Shown here in pieces: positions 22,590-34,825 of a stretch of DNA of 64,000 bases; within the stretch, counting starts at the first letter, position 1; each line of letters begins with the position of its first letter. The stretch is from positions 17,373,531 through 17,437,530 of the forward strand of contig NC_092348.1 of NCBI RefSeq assembly GCF_963676685.1, given 5' to 3'. The notes under the pieces are model-generated. The model was given only the letters and a program-made list of their open reading frames with translations, made no database searches and was not told the origin of the DNA. The DNA is from Mytilus edulis. Lineage: Eukaryota > Mollusca > Bivalvia > Mytilida > Mytilidae. The translations under genes and the position numbers were made by a program.

Positions 22590-23228
22590 CAATATTCATC
22601 CCTCCTAATACCTGTCTGCTAAAGTACAATTTCACACTTACCCGTAAGACAAGTCTGACTCAGCACAATCCCACCTCCTTTCTCCTTATGATTAGTTTAA
22701 CTGAAGTCTCATCCCTCCTTTTTCCCTTTGACAAGTCTTACTCAGTTCGTACCCACTCCTTTCCCTTATGACCATTATAACCCAATATTCAACGTCCGTC
22801 TTATCCGTAAGACCAGTCTGACTCTATCTGCATCCCTCCTTCTCACTCTTTCTTTCCCTTTGACCAGTCTGACTCAGTTCTCGTCCCTTCTCCTTACACT
22901 TGTAACTGTCTGACTTAGTACTTATCCCTCTCCTTACCTTACCAATACGTCTGACTCAGTTCTCTTTACTCCCCCTTTCAATTATGACCACTCTGACTCA
23001 GTATCCATCTATCCTCCTCATCCTAGTGACCAGACGTACTCAGATATGTGACCCTTCATCTGACGCATTTGATCATTTTTTACTTAGTATTAATCCCACG
23101 CCTTTACCTTTTTAACCACTCCGACTCAGTATTCATTCCACATTTTTACCCTTTTGACCATTTTGACCACTCTGACTCAGTATTTATCCCACCTCATTGC
23201 CCTTTTGATAACTTCGACTCAGTCTTGT
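22590..23228 (+). repeat. Degenerate minisatellite with TGACTCAG cores
   Basis: About eleven units of 40-85 bp share GACCAGTCTGACTCAGT followed by an ATCCCTCC..TTACCCTT pyrimidine tract. About five units keep CTGACTCAG exactly. Frames through it (61 and 127 codons) are repeat artefacts. Confidence 0.8.
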
Positions 23229-23799
23229 TTTCAAAATGTTTGATTTTAAGCGTACCTGATAAAGATAAATGCAGAAAAGTGCTTCCAACGTTCTCAATTA
23301 ATGGAATGTTTCTTTCATCAACGAACACAATTACTGGAGATGATACTACTGCTGGTGTGCGGTTAGTTCCTTTGATATCATCAGCTCAGTGGTCAGTTAT
23401 TTGGTATAGCATGATTTATAATGCTTTTTAAAACTTTCTAAATCCTCGTTGATATATGCAGAAATTATTAATACACGAAGGTTCTAACTGCCGCATGTAA
23501 AGTTGTATGTGTTTGTTGTAAGCTTCCTTTTGTTAAAAAAATTCCTAACGTTTCTACGTTTTTATACATTCCTTGCTTTAACATGTTTGGGTTTGTGTTT
23601 AATATTTAAGGAAAGTTTAGAATAAGATTACTATTTTTAATTTTAATGGGGTTGATTTGGTGTATATCTCACATCTTTCTGCACACTCAATCGGAGAAAA
23701 TTTGACATAGACGTTTTCAACTATAGCTTTCTGTTCAGCCTTTGAACATTAGCAAATAAAGGCAACAGCAGTATCGCTGTTCGAGAGTCATGATTCGAT

Positions 23800-23975
23800 T
23801 GGGAGAAAACAAATCCAAAAGCTATCCCTCAGTGGCTAAGAAATAACAAATGCAAAACATTTCAAACGAGAAAACTAACGGCCTTGTGTATGTACAAAAT
23901 AATGAACGAAAAACAAATATGTAACACAGCAACAAACGACAATCCGTGAATTAGGGACTTCTGACTTGGGACATG
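23800..23975 (-). repeat. Family B tail fragment
   Basis: Minus strand: GTCCCAAGTCAGAAGTCCCT, GTCGTTTGTTGCTGTGTTAC, GTTTGAAATGTTTTGCATTT. It matches the middle of the family B tail. Confidence 0.65.
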
Positions 23976-25394
23976 CAAATACATTATAATTATGATAAAG
24001 TTTAGAAAAAAAAAATTTCTAATTTGATTGGGATGCTGTGTCATTGACGTTTATCCATATCTCTCTTCATGCATATAATATATGCATAATAATACTCCAT
24101 CGAAAGTATCTAATATACGTTAAGAATAGTCTTTAAAAACATGAACATATTTCATATGATCTTTTATACTGGTAAATTCTTTATATCTGAATTTAAGAGA
24201 AAGAAAGGAAAGAATGACCCTAAACATGTATCTAATATAAATCTAACGTGTACTTCGTGTCACGCTTGTGAGTACTTTCTTATAACATCAAAATAGAATC
24301 AGGAATTACACAACACATTAACGCTACAATAGTCGCACATAGAAGAACATGTATTATATGTAAATAAACGTGACAAACAGACACCTGCAGTTGTCTTTTT
24401 ACCTTGTGTTTGTAAACATCCACGTCTCATTATAGTATTATATTTATTTTATTGTGGCTGTTTTGTTGAGGTATCATATCCCGTCATTTATAAAAGTGTC
24501 AATTTTCTTTCCTTACTTTACCAATATGATGTGTATGTTACTAATGTTCGTACAAAATGACAAATCATTTATCGTATTTTGGCTTGTTTTATAATTATTT
24601 AATTGTTTACGTGCATACAATTAAAAACGGCTTGTGTCATTCGACCGCTAATTGCATAGACGTAAGATATTTTTCCAAAAATTGTTTACTTTAATTTAAG
24701 TTGTTTTCGTTTTTGTTTAATGATTAGATTAAAAGAAAATATATCTTATATTTCGAAGGGAGAGTATTACCCTTCTGACAACAACAATTTTGAGAGAGGA
24801 ATTTGTAAAAGTGAAAATCCACTTGTTTTCAAATCCTAATAAGATTGTTATAATGTAATGTTTACGTTATTTATTTTGAAATAAAATATTGTTTACACTC
24901 ACAACAATTAGAAATGCCAATTGATATCAAATAAGTCGTAATTAAAAAAAACTAAATGTTTAATCCCTACTCGATTATTCCAGATCTCCAACTACTATCC
25001 ACTTGCATTTTGACAGAAGTTTTCAATGTAAAAAAAAAAGAAAATAAATCGCCCCTCCTCTATCTCCAATTATTTCCTTATTTTAAATAAAAACTCATTA
25101 TCTGACTTCTACCGTTTTGTCCGATGAACGCCCCCATTATAGTTGATAAGTAATATTTCCTTTGTTTGTATGTTTAAACTATAATTCATGTAGACATGAT
25201 TAAAGAGAAGTAAACCTTTTTCATTTCCAGGTCAAATATCAAGATCACAGATGCTAAACAAATGTGCTATAGAACGATATCTGAACAAGTGAGTGTTTGC
25301 TCGATAATGAATTCTGTTGAAAAGCATGTAATTTTGTGCTATAAATGATGAATTAATACAACATTTAAATATATGTAATCAACCCATGTCAGTT
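23976..25394. other. Gene-free stretch
   Basis: AT-rich DNA without a supported exon or array. Confidence 0.4.
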
Positions 25395-25690
25395 TGTATG
25401 CCCCACCTACGATAGTAGAGGGGCATTATGTTTTCTGGTCTGTGCATCCGTTCGTCCGTCCGTCCGTTCGTGCGTCCGTCTGTCCCGCTTTAGGTTAACG
25501 TTTTTGGTCAAGGTAGTGTTTGATGAAGTTGAAGTCCAATCGACTTCAAACTTAGTATACATGTTCCCTATGATATGATCTTTTTAATTTTAATGCCAAA
25601 TTAGGGTTTACCCCCAATTTCACGGTCCACTGAACATAGAAAATGATAGTGCGAGTGGGGCATTCGTGTACTGGAGACACATTCTTGTTT
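25395..25690 (+). repeat. GGGGCATTATG dispersed repeat, copy 1
   Basis: TATGCCCCACCTACGATAGT, GGGGCATTATGTTTTCTGGT, a (CCGTCCGT)-like run, then CTTCAAACTTAGTATACATG and GAACATAGAAAATGATAGTG. An inverted copy lies at 50480-50700 inside the 3-kb foldback element. Widespread type in bivalves. Confidence 0.7.
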
Positions 25691-25820
25691 AAGATTCATC
25701 CACAGAAAGGACTACCGTTTTTGTTTTCTTTAAGATGAAGTTTATTTTTTCGTTAAAGTAAAGACCAACTTTTCTATGTCCGGTAGCATCGTATAATGTC
25801 AAATCATGTTCTCGAACATT

Positions 25821-26240
25821 ATCTGGACATCGGTGAACAAGCAACATTGCCAAATAATACAAACGTTCACCCGTTATCGTAGAACTTTCCCAAGTCTAAA
25901 TTCTGCGAAGAATTGAATGAACATTTACAACACACAGATAAACTCGGGAATAATTCAGACATCTGAACATCGGTGCACAAGCCACATTGCTAAACCACAC
26001 AAACGTTCACCCGTTATCGTAGAACTTTCCCAAGTCTAAATTCTGCTAAGAATGGAATGAACATTTACAACACATAGATAAACTCGGAAATAATTAAGAC
26101 ATCTGGACATCGGTGGACATGTAACATTGCTAAACCACACAAACGTTCACCCGTTATCGTAGAACTTTCCCAAGTCTAAAGCCTGCTAAGAATCGAATGA
26201 ACATTTACAACACACAGAAATGTTCGGGAATAATTAAGAC
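25821..26240 (+). repeat. Exact 3 x 140-bp tandem repeat
   Basis: ATCTGGACATCGGTG recurs at 25821, 25961 and 26101. Each unit holds CAAACGTTCACCCGTTATCG, TAGAACTTTCCCAAGTCTAA and GAATGAACATTTACAACACA. Differences between units are few. Confidence 0.95.
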
Positions 26241-26439
26241 GCATAAAGACAAGCAACAATGAATACTACAAAAATGAGAAACATGGATTCTGAAATGGCG
26301 ACGTCATAAATCAACAGAAAATGATTCTTTAAAGACACTCGTCGTGAAAACAATTTGATAGGAAGATTATATTTTGTTTCAACTTATTACATTTTTTTAT
26401 TTCTAAAATGAGGCATTTGCCTTAATGAAGTTACGGACC

Positions 26440-26545
26440 TGGTTCCAAAGAGGAAACCCTTAATATTACAAAAGTACGCACGATCTACGCTTTTACAACC
26501 CTATGAAAATGTAAAAAAGGAGCATTAAAATTTTATAATTACGTC
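26440..26545. repeat. Degenerate copy of the 28.6 kb hairpin element
   Basis: Carries CGCACGATCTACGCTTTTAC, AACCCTATGAAAATGTAAAA and AGGAGCATT, resembling the right arm at 28680-28730. Confidence 0.45.
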
Positions 26546-26944
26546 TCATGATACAACCAAATCGAGAGTTACAAGTTTTTCACATTTTTCTGTTGTTTTC
26601 TTAATTAATTATTTTAACACGGTATCGGTCAGCACCTGCAGTCATAGAAGTTGATTTTTTTTTAATATGTAAATGGAATATGACATTGGAGAGTCTCGCG
26701 ATTGTTGTCAGCTAATTACAGATTCTAAGTATACATGTAATATAATTATAAGTTATTATAGAACAAATATCACGTTTCATCAAAAAGAAATTAATTACCT
26801 GTATATAAACGTATCAAGAAAACACGTTAGTAAGTGTAAATATATTTACGTGAATTCACTGATCACGACATCAAACTTCAGAAAGAAGAGCAATGATATA
26901 GAAAGACACTACAGTAACTGATTATTGAATGACCTGTGTGAGCA

Positions 26945-26990
26945 TATATAAAGTTGGTTTATATTAATGCCCATCTTTATTGTGGAAAAG
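26945..26990 (+). promoter_or_regulatory. Promoter and 5' untranslated exon of P1
   Basis: TATATAAA (26945-26952), preceded by TGACCTGTGTGAGC and followed by CATCTTTATTGTGGAAAAG, then a GTATGT donor at 26991. The same order (TGAC.TGT, TATAAA, CATCT, AAAAG|GTATGT) occurs 5' of P2. A second CCCATCTTT..GGAAAAG|GTATGT (28287-28316) looks like a duplicated exon 1 without the TATA box. Which is used is unknown. Confidence 0.45.
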
Positions 26991-27750
26991 GTATGTTAAT
27001 TGTTTAATCTATTTCTTAAGTGCTTTTTAGATTTGTGGAATGCGTACAGCGCTCAGAATAATTCCCTTATCTTATTTTTTTTATGTTAATGCGTTTTTAC
27101 TATGAACATGTACTATGGAATTTAGGTTGGTAAGAATATTTTTTATCCCCGGCTTAGTATATATCCAGGATTTTGATTGGTTAACGCACGTCGTTACAAA
27201 ACCCATAGCCCCTGGGTGTTGCTAACCCATATCCCCGGACGTTGCTGACCATTATTCCGGGGAACTTCACGCAAGTTTTCCTTAGTTCCATGATTGCTCC
27301 TTGTGAAATATTGAATTCTGTAGATTATCCATAATGTTTGTAATTAAATATTTGATTCATTAACGATTTTGTCCTATTATGCCGATTATTTACATTCATT
27401 TCATTAAATGCATCACTTGACTGCAACATATTCAAGGAATGGGACTACTGACCTAGCTATGCAAATGACCCATGTTGACGTCACACCATCTATGGCGTAA
27501 CGGTCACAACATTGAGCGCCAAATTTGACTCTATCCAGTTTCTCTGTCTCCGTATTAAAAACGACTTATATTTGACTACCTGTAGGGTTCTACCAAAGGT
27601 AGTACCCTACACCCCGTAAAAAATATGTAAAATTTCCAAATTTCAATAAAACATTTTTAGATAATGAAAAAAACGTTGTTTTCGCGTTACAGTTTGTACC
27701 CGAATTTCCATAAATCTCGCCCAATTCGAACTAAGACCGGGGATAAATTC

Positions 27751-27890
27751 GTTATCTACGTTCATATCCGTAGATATGGATATTTTAACACCCTTCAGTA
27801 CCCTGTACACCCTTCGGCTACGCCTCATGGTGTACTGGGGTACTTCATGGTGTTAAAATATCCATATCTACGGATATGAACGTAGATAAC
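27751..27890. repeat. 140-bp near-perfect palindrome
   Basis: Arms of 42 bp (27751-27792 and 27849-27890; GTTATCTACGTTCATATCCG at the outer edge) are exact inverted copies. The 56-bp centre is itself an imperfect palindrome (AGTACCC..GGGTACT; TACACC..GGTGTA). Expected to extrude as a cruciform; probably a small foldback element. Confidence 0.95.
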
Positions 27891-28577
27891 TTATAGTCTT
27901 TGAGATAAATTATTCATATGTTTTGTATATATAGTTTGCATGTAATATGCTAAGAGTATATCTGTGGAAAATAGAAAATGACTTATTGCATCTTTTGTTA
28001 AATCCGACGGAAATGTACAATAAGTTTTATTGCATTGAATATTCCATTTGTATTTTCGACACATTCAACGGATCATTTAAATGAGCAACACTTATCCGTG
28101 TTAGGAAAATACGGTAGTATTTCTTCCATAGGCGAACAATATATATATATATAAACCAGGACATAGCAGTTTTGCGAATTATAGGTTATTTGTTATTATG
28201 TTTTAAACATTGAAAAATAAAATATACCCATGCATCCACCCGCTTATTCTTGAAAGACATCGGTGAACAAATTAAAGTTTAATATTAGTGCCCATCTTTT
28301 TTTTAGGAAAAGGTATGTTAATTCATTTATCTATTTTGTATGACATTTTGATAAACTTAGATTGATTAATAATTACATTAGATGTATGTTTCATTATAAT
28401 ATGTTATTCTGATTGGCTAACTGCACATCACGTGTTATTCCGTAAGCAGTTGCATTGCTCAATACAACTTTTCATTCATGATAACACGTGCTCCAACAAT
28501 AAAGTGCACAGGTGAATTAAATAATAAAATATATAAAATTCGTGTTTTCATGATCATAGCTAAAAAATGTAATTATA

Positions 28578-28733
28578 AGTATTGAATGCTTCTTTTTGTA
28601 ACTTTATAGGGTTGTAAAAGCGTTGACCGTGCGTACATTTTTAGAATGAAGCGCTTCCGCGCTTCATACAAAATGTACTTCGGTCAACGCTTTTACACCC
28701 CAATAAATTTACAAAAAGAAGCATTCAATTCTT
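28578..28733. repeat. Hairpin MITE, about 155 bp
   Basis: ATTGAATGCTTCTTTTTGTA..GGTTGTAAAAGCGTTGACCG at left is mirrored by CGGTCAACGCTTTTACACCC..TACAAAAAGAAGCATTCAAT at right. The centre GAAGCGCTTCCGCGCTTC is also palindromic. Confidence 0.9.
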
Positions 28734-28763
28734 AAATAAAAAGCTTGTATTAGAATTTTACAA

Positions 28764-29323
28764 CAAAGGAGTAGGTCCGGTAAAGGCCGATTTTGACCTG
28801 AAATTTCAGGTTCATCTGATGAAAGATTTTGGACACTTTTTAAACACTTTTAAAAGTGTCTACTTCAGTCGATTCAATAGTTTATAAGAAAGATTTGGTC
28901 ATCAAAGACTCTACAATTGAAGCTAAAAAATCTCTCAAATATGGCACTTTTCGGATGGTTTTTGTCAAAAATGAAAGTAGCCGCATCCGTGTTCATTCTC
29001 ATCTTTTATATATGGTATGTATTATCATCAAATACAACTTAAATTTTAAAAAAACAAGAATTAACACGAATGCAACCACTTCCATTTCAGACGGAAACCG
29101 TCAAAAATTAACCAAAATGCTAAAATTTGGATGAATTCAGTAATTTAGCATGACTTTATTATGCTAGTTCCAGAACCATGTGCATTGTTATGTCAAAATA
29201 AGCCATATTTATGTAACAGAAGTATTTTACTTTCAAATAAATAGCCGAAAGTAAACATTCTAACAATTTTGTAAAACTGCTATATTTTGGACCAAAAAGG
29301 GTCTTACAGGACATACTCCTTTG
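28764..29323 (+). mobile_element. AAAGGAGTAGG MITE, copy 1
   Basis: Ends CAAAGGAGTAGGTCCGGTAA and TACTCCTTTG are inverted. The body includes GGTTCATCTGATGAAAGATT and an internal inverted pair (GAAAGTAGCCGCATCCGTGT; the matching arm is decayed here). It lies in intron 1 of P1, just 5' of exon 2. Copies 2 and 3: 34826-35412 and 57938-58523. Confidence 0.85.
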
Positions 29324-29359
29324 TCGGTATCGATTATTTTGTTTATTTATTTTAGGTCA

Positions 29360-30806
29360 ATGATGTTAATGACGATACCATCCCTTATTCTGATCATTGA
29401 ATTGTAAGTTTTTATTTAACAATATAAGTGATAATAATATGAGTAAAAAGTAGACGTCAAATCAAAATTAAAAACATATCTTCCAATCGAAAAGGTGGTT
29501 CTCATTAAACAGTTAAACATTTCATTTGCAAAAGTGTTATTTGTTCGTCTTTGTAAACTAGAAATATCAAATACCATGGTATATTTATCACACATATAAA
29601 ATGAAAGTGTCAATGAAACGAACAGCTATGATTGCTTTCATATAATGTATTTTTATTCCAAAGAGTTGCTTTGATTTAAGTTGCATACTATTATCTTATC
29701 TTTGTGATTATCAACATGATGGAGTTAATCCGCCAATACACGTCATTGTGGGAATTAAGGTTTGAAAAATCAGTATGCAGTATCTATGCATGTATCTATT
29801 TGTATTGTCCAATAATGCAACGTAAATTCATCTGTCAAATAATCCTAAAACCTTCTTGATTTCTATTGACCAGTATTGCAATTGTTATTTTAAAGTCCTT
29901 TTTGGGCATGATTTAGGTTATGATTATAGCTTAAACTGCATCTGCATCTCAAAGCGCTTGCCTCGAGATACCCGAGATTTATCGGTTCATTTGATAATGA
30001 ATTTCTTGTAAAAGGTCACCTATAAAAAAAAAGTTGTCTTCGCATTAGCCTAAATAAGCATCGATTGTAATGACCCTATTAGAACACACTTTTATTGATT
30101 TTGTGTTTTTTTTAAAGCAAGGATATTTTAAATCCATTCAATTTTGTTGAAGTGATAATGATAAACTAACTGAAACATTGCCTTAGTAAAATTTAAAATT
30201 CAAAAAACAAATCTGTTATAAATGTTTATGAAAGTGGCAATACAAAACAAAAAACTTAGTTGAAATAAAATAGTAAGTTATGCTACAATCAGAATATAAT
30301 ACCAAAATATTATTTAGCAACATAATAATAATGAGTATTACTCTTGCAGATTTTTGATTTGCTTTCAACATTTGCTCCAAGAAAGAAGTTATGTAAATAT
30401 ACCGACATAAATGTATCAATAATTCAGTTATTTTCACAGGTTGAGCAATATGCCTGCAGTGACCAGTACAGAACCTACACACAATTCACAGTTTATGATG
30501 AACTATCCTGCAGACGATATTTTGTTGTATCCATTCAAAAACACTAAAAGGTACATATCCAGGGACGAAGATGAACCACTAACACAAACGAGCTGGGGCT
30601 TACCGCGACGAAAAATATCACAACAATACAAAGACCATGATAGGCATGTATCCTGGGACGAATATGCACCACCAACAAGAACAAAGAGGAACTCATCTCG
30701 AAGGATGATATCCCGGCCATTCTTTCTCAGACTTCTAAAATCCTTAGGCATCCATGTCAGATTAACATGGAAACGCAATCATTTACAGTTGTTACTTTGG
30801 TCATAA
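29360..30806 (+). CDS. P1: secreted basic peptide precursor
   Basis: Exon 2 starts after TTTTAG at 29356, with ATG at 29360. It runs to 29403, encoding MMLMTIPSLILIIE, and stops at a GTAAGT donor. Exon 3 (30440-30806) follows TTTTCACAG; the split Leu codon joins in frame. The product is 136 residues: signal peptide (1 to about 22), an acidic/Asn spacer, then a region with dibasic sites (KR 51-52, RR 71-72, KR 97-98, RR 102-103, KR 126-127). The last segment ISRPFFLRLLKSLGIHVRL (105-123) aligns with the C-terminus of P2 and P3. Residues 52-78 and 83-108 look like an internal duplication. It has no cysteine. The layout is that of a neuropeptide or hormone precursor; no known peptide is recognised. 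An antimicrobial or structural peptide is also possible. Confidence 0.75.
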
Positions 30807-32039
30807 TATCGTCTAGAAATAGACGTGTATATCATGTAATTGTAAAATGTTTTACCATTAAGATTTACCGATAAGATTGACAATTTCTTTTTGTTTTCCG
30901 TTTACGTCAAAAGAACAAACTCACTTTCATTTATTCTGTATATTCACCTCTTGCTTTTTTTATCTGTTAACAAAATGTATGAACACATATATGTATCCTT
31001 TACAGAAAAAAATTAAATCATGATAGTAAGCCTTCTCTATATTCCTGATCACACAACGTAAAAAATACAAAATCATATATCAATTAGGCAGTCATTGTTT
31101 TTAGTTAATATGTTGTAACTCACTGTTTACTTCAAGAAGTATTATAAACCAGGTATAAATACAAAAATCTTGTTTTGAGTATTAGAAGTAGTAATATTAT
31201 AAAATATATAATTGCTATTACTTTTTTTTAAATCCATATTACTACAGATGTGATGCTTCTATTAATCAGTATATTCGTCTGTGGTTTTATAATAGGTTCA
31301 ACTGTCTATGAAAAACATGATAAAAGTAAAATAAAAAGAAAGTTGAACTATTTTCGATTTTTGGGTTTGAAGCGCGGCATGATCAAACTTTAGACTTGAA
31401 AATTTGTATTTTCTCGGTTAATCAAGTATGCAGTTAGGAGTAATTTCGAAGGCTTGTCTGCTCTGAGTAAGAATGATGTTTCAGGGTAGGGTGACATGTC
31501 TTCCTGAGAACTGTTACCTTGCGAACTAATACGGCAAAACATAGCTCTGTGTGTCGCTCTAGTATAACGCATTTCTATATTATTTACCATTATCATGTTC
31601 CTATTTAGTTAATGTATCTAATTTGCCCATTAACGTTTAAGTGTCACACATTATTTGTTTTTAGAAATATCCTTGTCTTCAATAATAGAAAGGTGTGTAT
31701 GTTATATACTGGATTGGAGGTAATATTGGGCCTGAATATAATAGAAACCTCTTCATTCACAACAAATTCCTTGTTAAAAAAAACCGATATTCAATGATTA
31801 CAATAACGCATTACCATATGCAGAGGAGAGCTTGTTTATAAGTACATCACTACTCGATCTACTTTGATATCAATTAGTTAGATCACATGGCGATACTCGA
31901 GACACCTGACAAAATTAATATAGTTTGCAACAAACTTGTACAATTATAGGAATTACAGAATAACTTATTAACTTTAAAATTTTGTTATTATCGTGCAGCT
32001 TTTTTTTCGAATCGAAAACGTCAATATGCAAGTCAACAC
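30807..32039. other. Gene-free stretch after P1
   Basis: The 3' untranslated region of P1 is probably within the first 200 bp (AATTAAA near 31012). The rest is AT-rich with no supported gene. Confidence 0.4.
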
Positions 32040-32200
32040 TTCAATGGGTGTCACATGAGGAGCACGATCTGTCCACTTTTCTTGAGCACCTGTGATCACC
32101 TTGGTCTTTTGTTGGAGTTCGTGCCGATTGGTCTTTGGTTTTGCTATGTTGTGTTTTGTGTAATGTACAGTTGTTTTGACGATTTTTTTGTTTTATATTA
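32040..32200 (+). repeat. Family A tail fragment
   Basis: TGTCACATGAGGAGCACGAT, TTGAGCACCTGTGATCACC and CTATGTTGTGTTTTGTGTA follow the family A tail order (compare 800-920). Confidence 0.6.
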
Positions 32201-32504
32201 TTATATTATCAGGGTTGTTTTCGTCTTTAAAATATATCTCAAGTTTCTCTTTTTTAATTCCCTAAAGAACAACAGTAAACAAGACATTTTAATGACATTG
32301 CTGATCTAGTTATATGTTTGTGTTGTTGTTTCATTGATAAATGTTTCACATCTTCTTTACTTTCTTATATATAAAACATCAATTACTTAAGGATTTTGGG
32401 TGTTTAGATGGCATTTTGGATTTTGTGTGTTTAGATGGCACTATAAGGAAAATATAAGATATGCAAAACTGTAAGAACATTAATATATATGTAGAGCCTA
32501 CCCG

Positions 32505-32640
32505 TACAAAATATGTAGTAGTATTCCACCAAGAAACTAGTAGGAATGTAGTAGGATTTTACCTATAATTAAAGATTCTATATAGACAGTAAGCGGACAT
32601 GGAAGGTGAACAAAAGTTTGATTGGATTGTTTTAAATGCT
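32505..32640 (+). repeat. TAGTAGGAAT element fragment
   Basis: CCCGTACAAAATATGTAGTA, CTAGTAGGAATGTAGTAGGA and AGTAAGCGGACATGG match the left end of the element at 8150. Confidence 0.65.
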
Positions 32641-32949
32641 TACTTGCAATATGTCAGTATGGATTTGTTTATTTTGAAATCATCTTAATAAGGAATTTGA
32701 ACAAAAAGTATGATTATATTATTTATTTATCAGGAAGATCGTGTTCCATAAATTTTAAAATCCGTAGTTAAAAATATAGACAATTATGTTAAGAAATTTG
32801 ACTATATGATGAATAATATGACAAAATCAAAAGAGCATAGATGCATTTTGTTCATGTATCGTATAATAGCCCTCAAATCTAGACAATCAAATCCTGAGGA
32901 ATTAATACAATATTAATCAAAAAATCAGGTCAAGTAATTGTATTTTGTT

Positions 32950-32968
32950 GGGGGGGGGGGGGGGGGGG
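32950..32968 (+). repeat. G19 homopolymer
   Basis: Nineteen consecutive G, a candidate G-quadruplex and an error-prone site for sequencing. Confidence 0.9.
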
Positions 32969-33552
32969 AATTTACCGGTTTCAAATGAATTTAGTTCATG
33001 ACAGTGTGTTTGCCCAACTTTATTGAATGTTTTAACTATCCCGAGGAGTAAATACAATACAAGCAAATAAAATACAATGAACAAACTGTTATTGTTAGGA
33101 AAAGACTTGTCCGGTTTCCATAGAATATAGTTTCACGGCAGCATGTTTGCCCAACTTCATTGTATTTTGTTAAAAAAAATTAAAGACCCATTTATTTAAC
33201 CAATAACGAGAATAATTCTTAATTGATTGAAGTCGAAACGAGAATTAAACGTGTATTTGCTTTTTTACAACATATGACTGAGGCGAGAAGATCAATAAAT
33301 AAGTACCCAAAGAACATAAATTAAAATAGTGGTCCATAAAGGCAACAGTACAACACGAATGTTTTAATTAACTTGAAAATAATTGGCTTATAAATACTGC
33401 AACAAAAGCGTATTGTTAGAGTTCATGTTATGATCATAATTGAATTGTGAGGTGAGAAAAATCGCACAATGTAATCAGGTCACAGAAAACGTCATTTACT
33501 AGAATCTTTCAGAAGAATAAAGTCATCATTGATAATGAATGACATGTAACCC

Positions 33553-33610
33553 TATAAAACCCGGTACGTTTTTACATCTGTCATTTGATACAGTAGGAAC
33601 CTGCAAAAAG
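33553..33610 (+). promoter_or_regulatory. Promoter and 5' untranslated exon of P2
   Basis: TATAAAA (33553-33559) after TGACATGTAACCC, then ACATCTGTCATTTGAT and CTGCAAAAAG before a GTATGT donor at 33611. The layout is shared with P3, where the TATA is mutated, and loosely with P1. Confidence 0.5.
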
Positions 33611-33644
33611 GTATGTTTATTAAGAAACCTATTCATTTGTTTTT

Positions 33645-33768
33645 TTAATTGTGTATTTTCATTTGGAGTTTGCCTTCATTGTGTATTTTCATTAGAGTTT
33701 GCCTTCATTGTGTATTTTCATTAGAGTTTGCCTTTATTATATATTTTCATTTAGAGTACGCCATTATT
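33645..33768 (+). repeat. Four-copy 31-33 bp tandem repeat
   Basis: TGTATTTTCATTAGAGTTTG followed by CCTTCATTG is repeated four times with minor changes. It sits in intron 1 of P2 and is absent from P3. Confidence 0.85.
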
Positions 33769-34825
33769 GACATTTTGTGAAATTCAAAGAGCTCTTTAAC
33801 ATTTCTTATATCTAGATGACTACATGTCTAAATATTGTCACTTGAAATCAGCGATCTAAAACTAATCAAACGGGTATAATTCAGGGGATATCATTGATAT
33901 GGTACTCGTGACTTATGAGGGAAATAAATTAGTTTGTCTCGTTTTGTTGCTGCTCTTAAAGGTCGTATGAATTAAATGTTATATTTTCGGACAACGTACG
34001 TAAGATGTATTTAAGTTTACTATACTATATATTTTTGCATTATATAAAAATAAATGAGATGTGGTATGATTGCCATTGATTACTAGTATAATATTCTTTT
34101 AAAAATGTAAAACTGGTGAATAGTAATAAGTTATCGGACGACATTCGAAATGAGAAAACTGTATACTGTGAAGAAAGATAACCAAAATAATGTCCAATAT
34201 TCACAAAATATGAATTTATTCAAGAGAAAACCAAAATACTGATTTATACTTCAACAATAAACGAAAACCAATTATGTATATAAGACCATGGACACGATGC
34301 AAATATGCTTTATTAATTTAGTACGTCCAAAGCGCTTTCTGGATTAAACTTCAATAGGAAGGCTCATTTCCAATAGTTGAACACCTAGAGTGTATCAGTA
34401 TTTGAATACTCGAGGAATTGAATAACAAAAGGAGACATAACAAAATAGACGAAGCCATCTAAGTTCGTTTTTCTGTGAGGGAGTTTCTTATTTATTTCTA
34501 AATGTATCAATAGAGAATTTAGAAATTATATGTTATAAAATTAACATCAGTTATAAAGCGATGAAAGTTTTATACAAATGGTGGGTCATTTAAGAATTTA
34601 ATAGATGCAACCAAATATGTCAGGGGCCATATCCACCAAACTTTAAAAAAAAATGAAAGTTTTTCTATCTATTCATCCTTTGATGCACAATAGATTTCAA
34701 GAAAATGACCGCAATTATATTTTATTATATTTTATAGTAGTTTATGCCAGTACAAAAGTGTAGTTGACAGGTAAACAGAAAACCTTCTGGACAATTTATA
34801 TAAGGCACCAAAACACCGATAATAC

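Noticed and set aside
22728..23431. ORFs of 61 and 127 codons
   Set aside because: Run through the minisatellite; low-complexity Thr/Ser/Leu/Pro translation.
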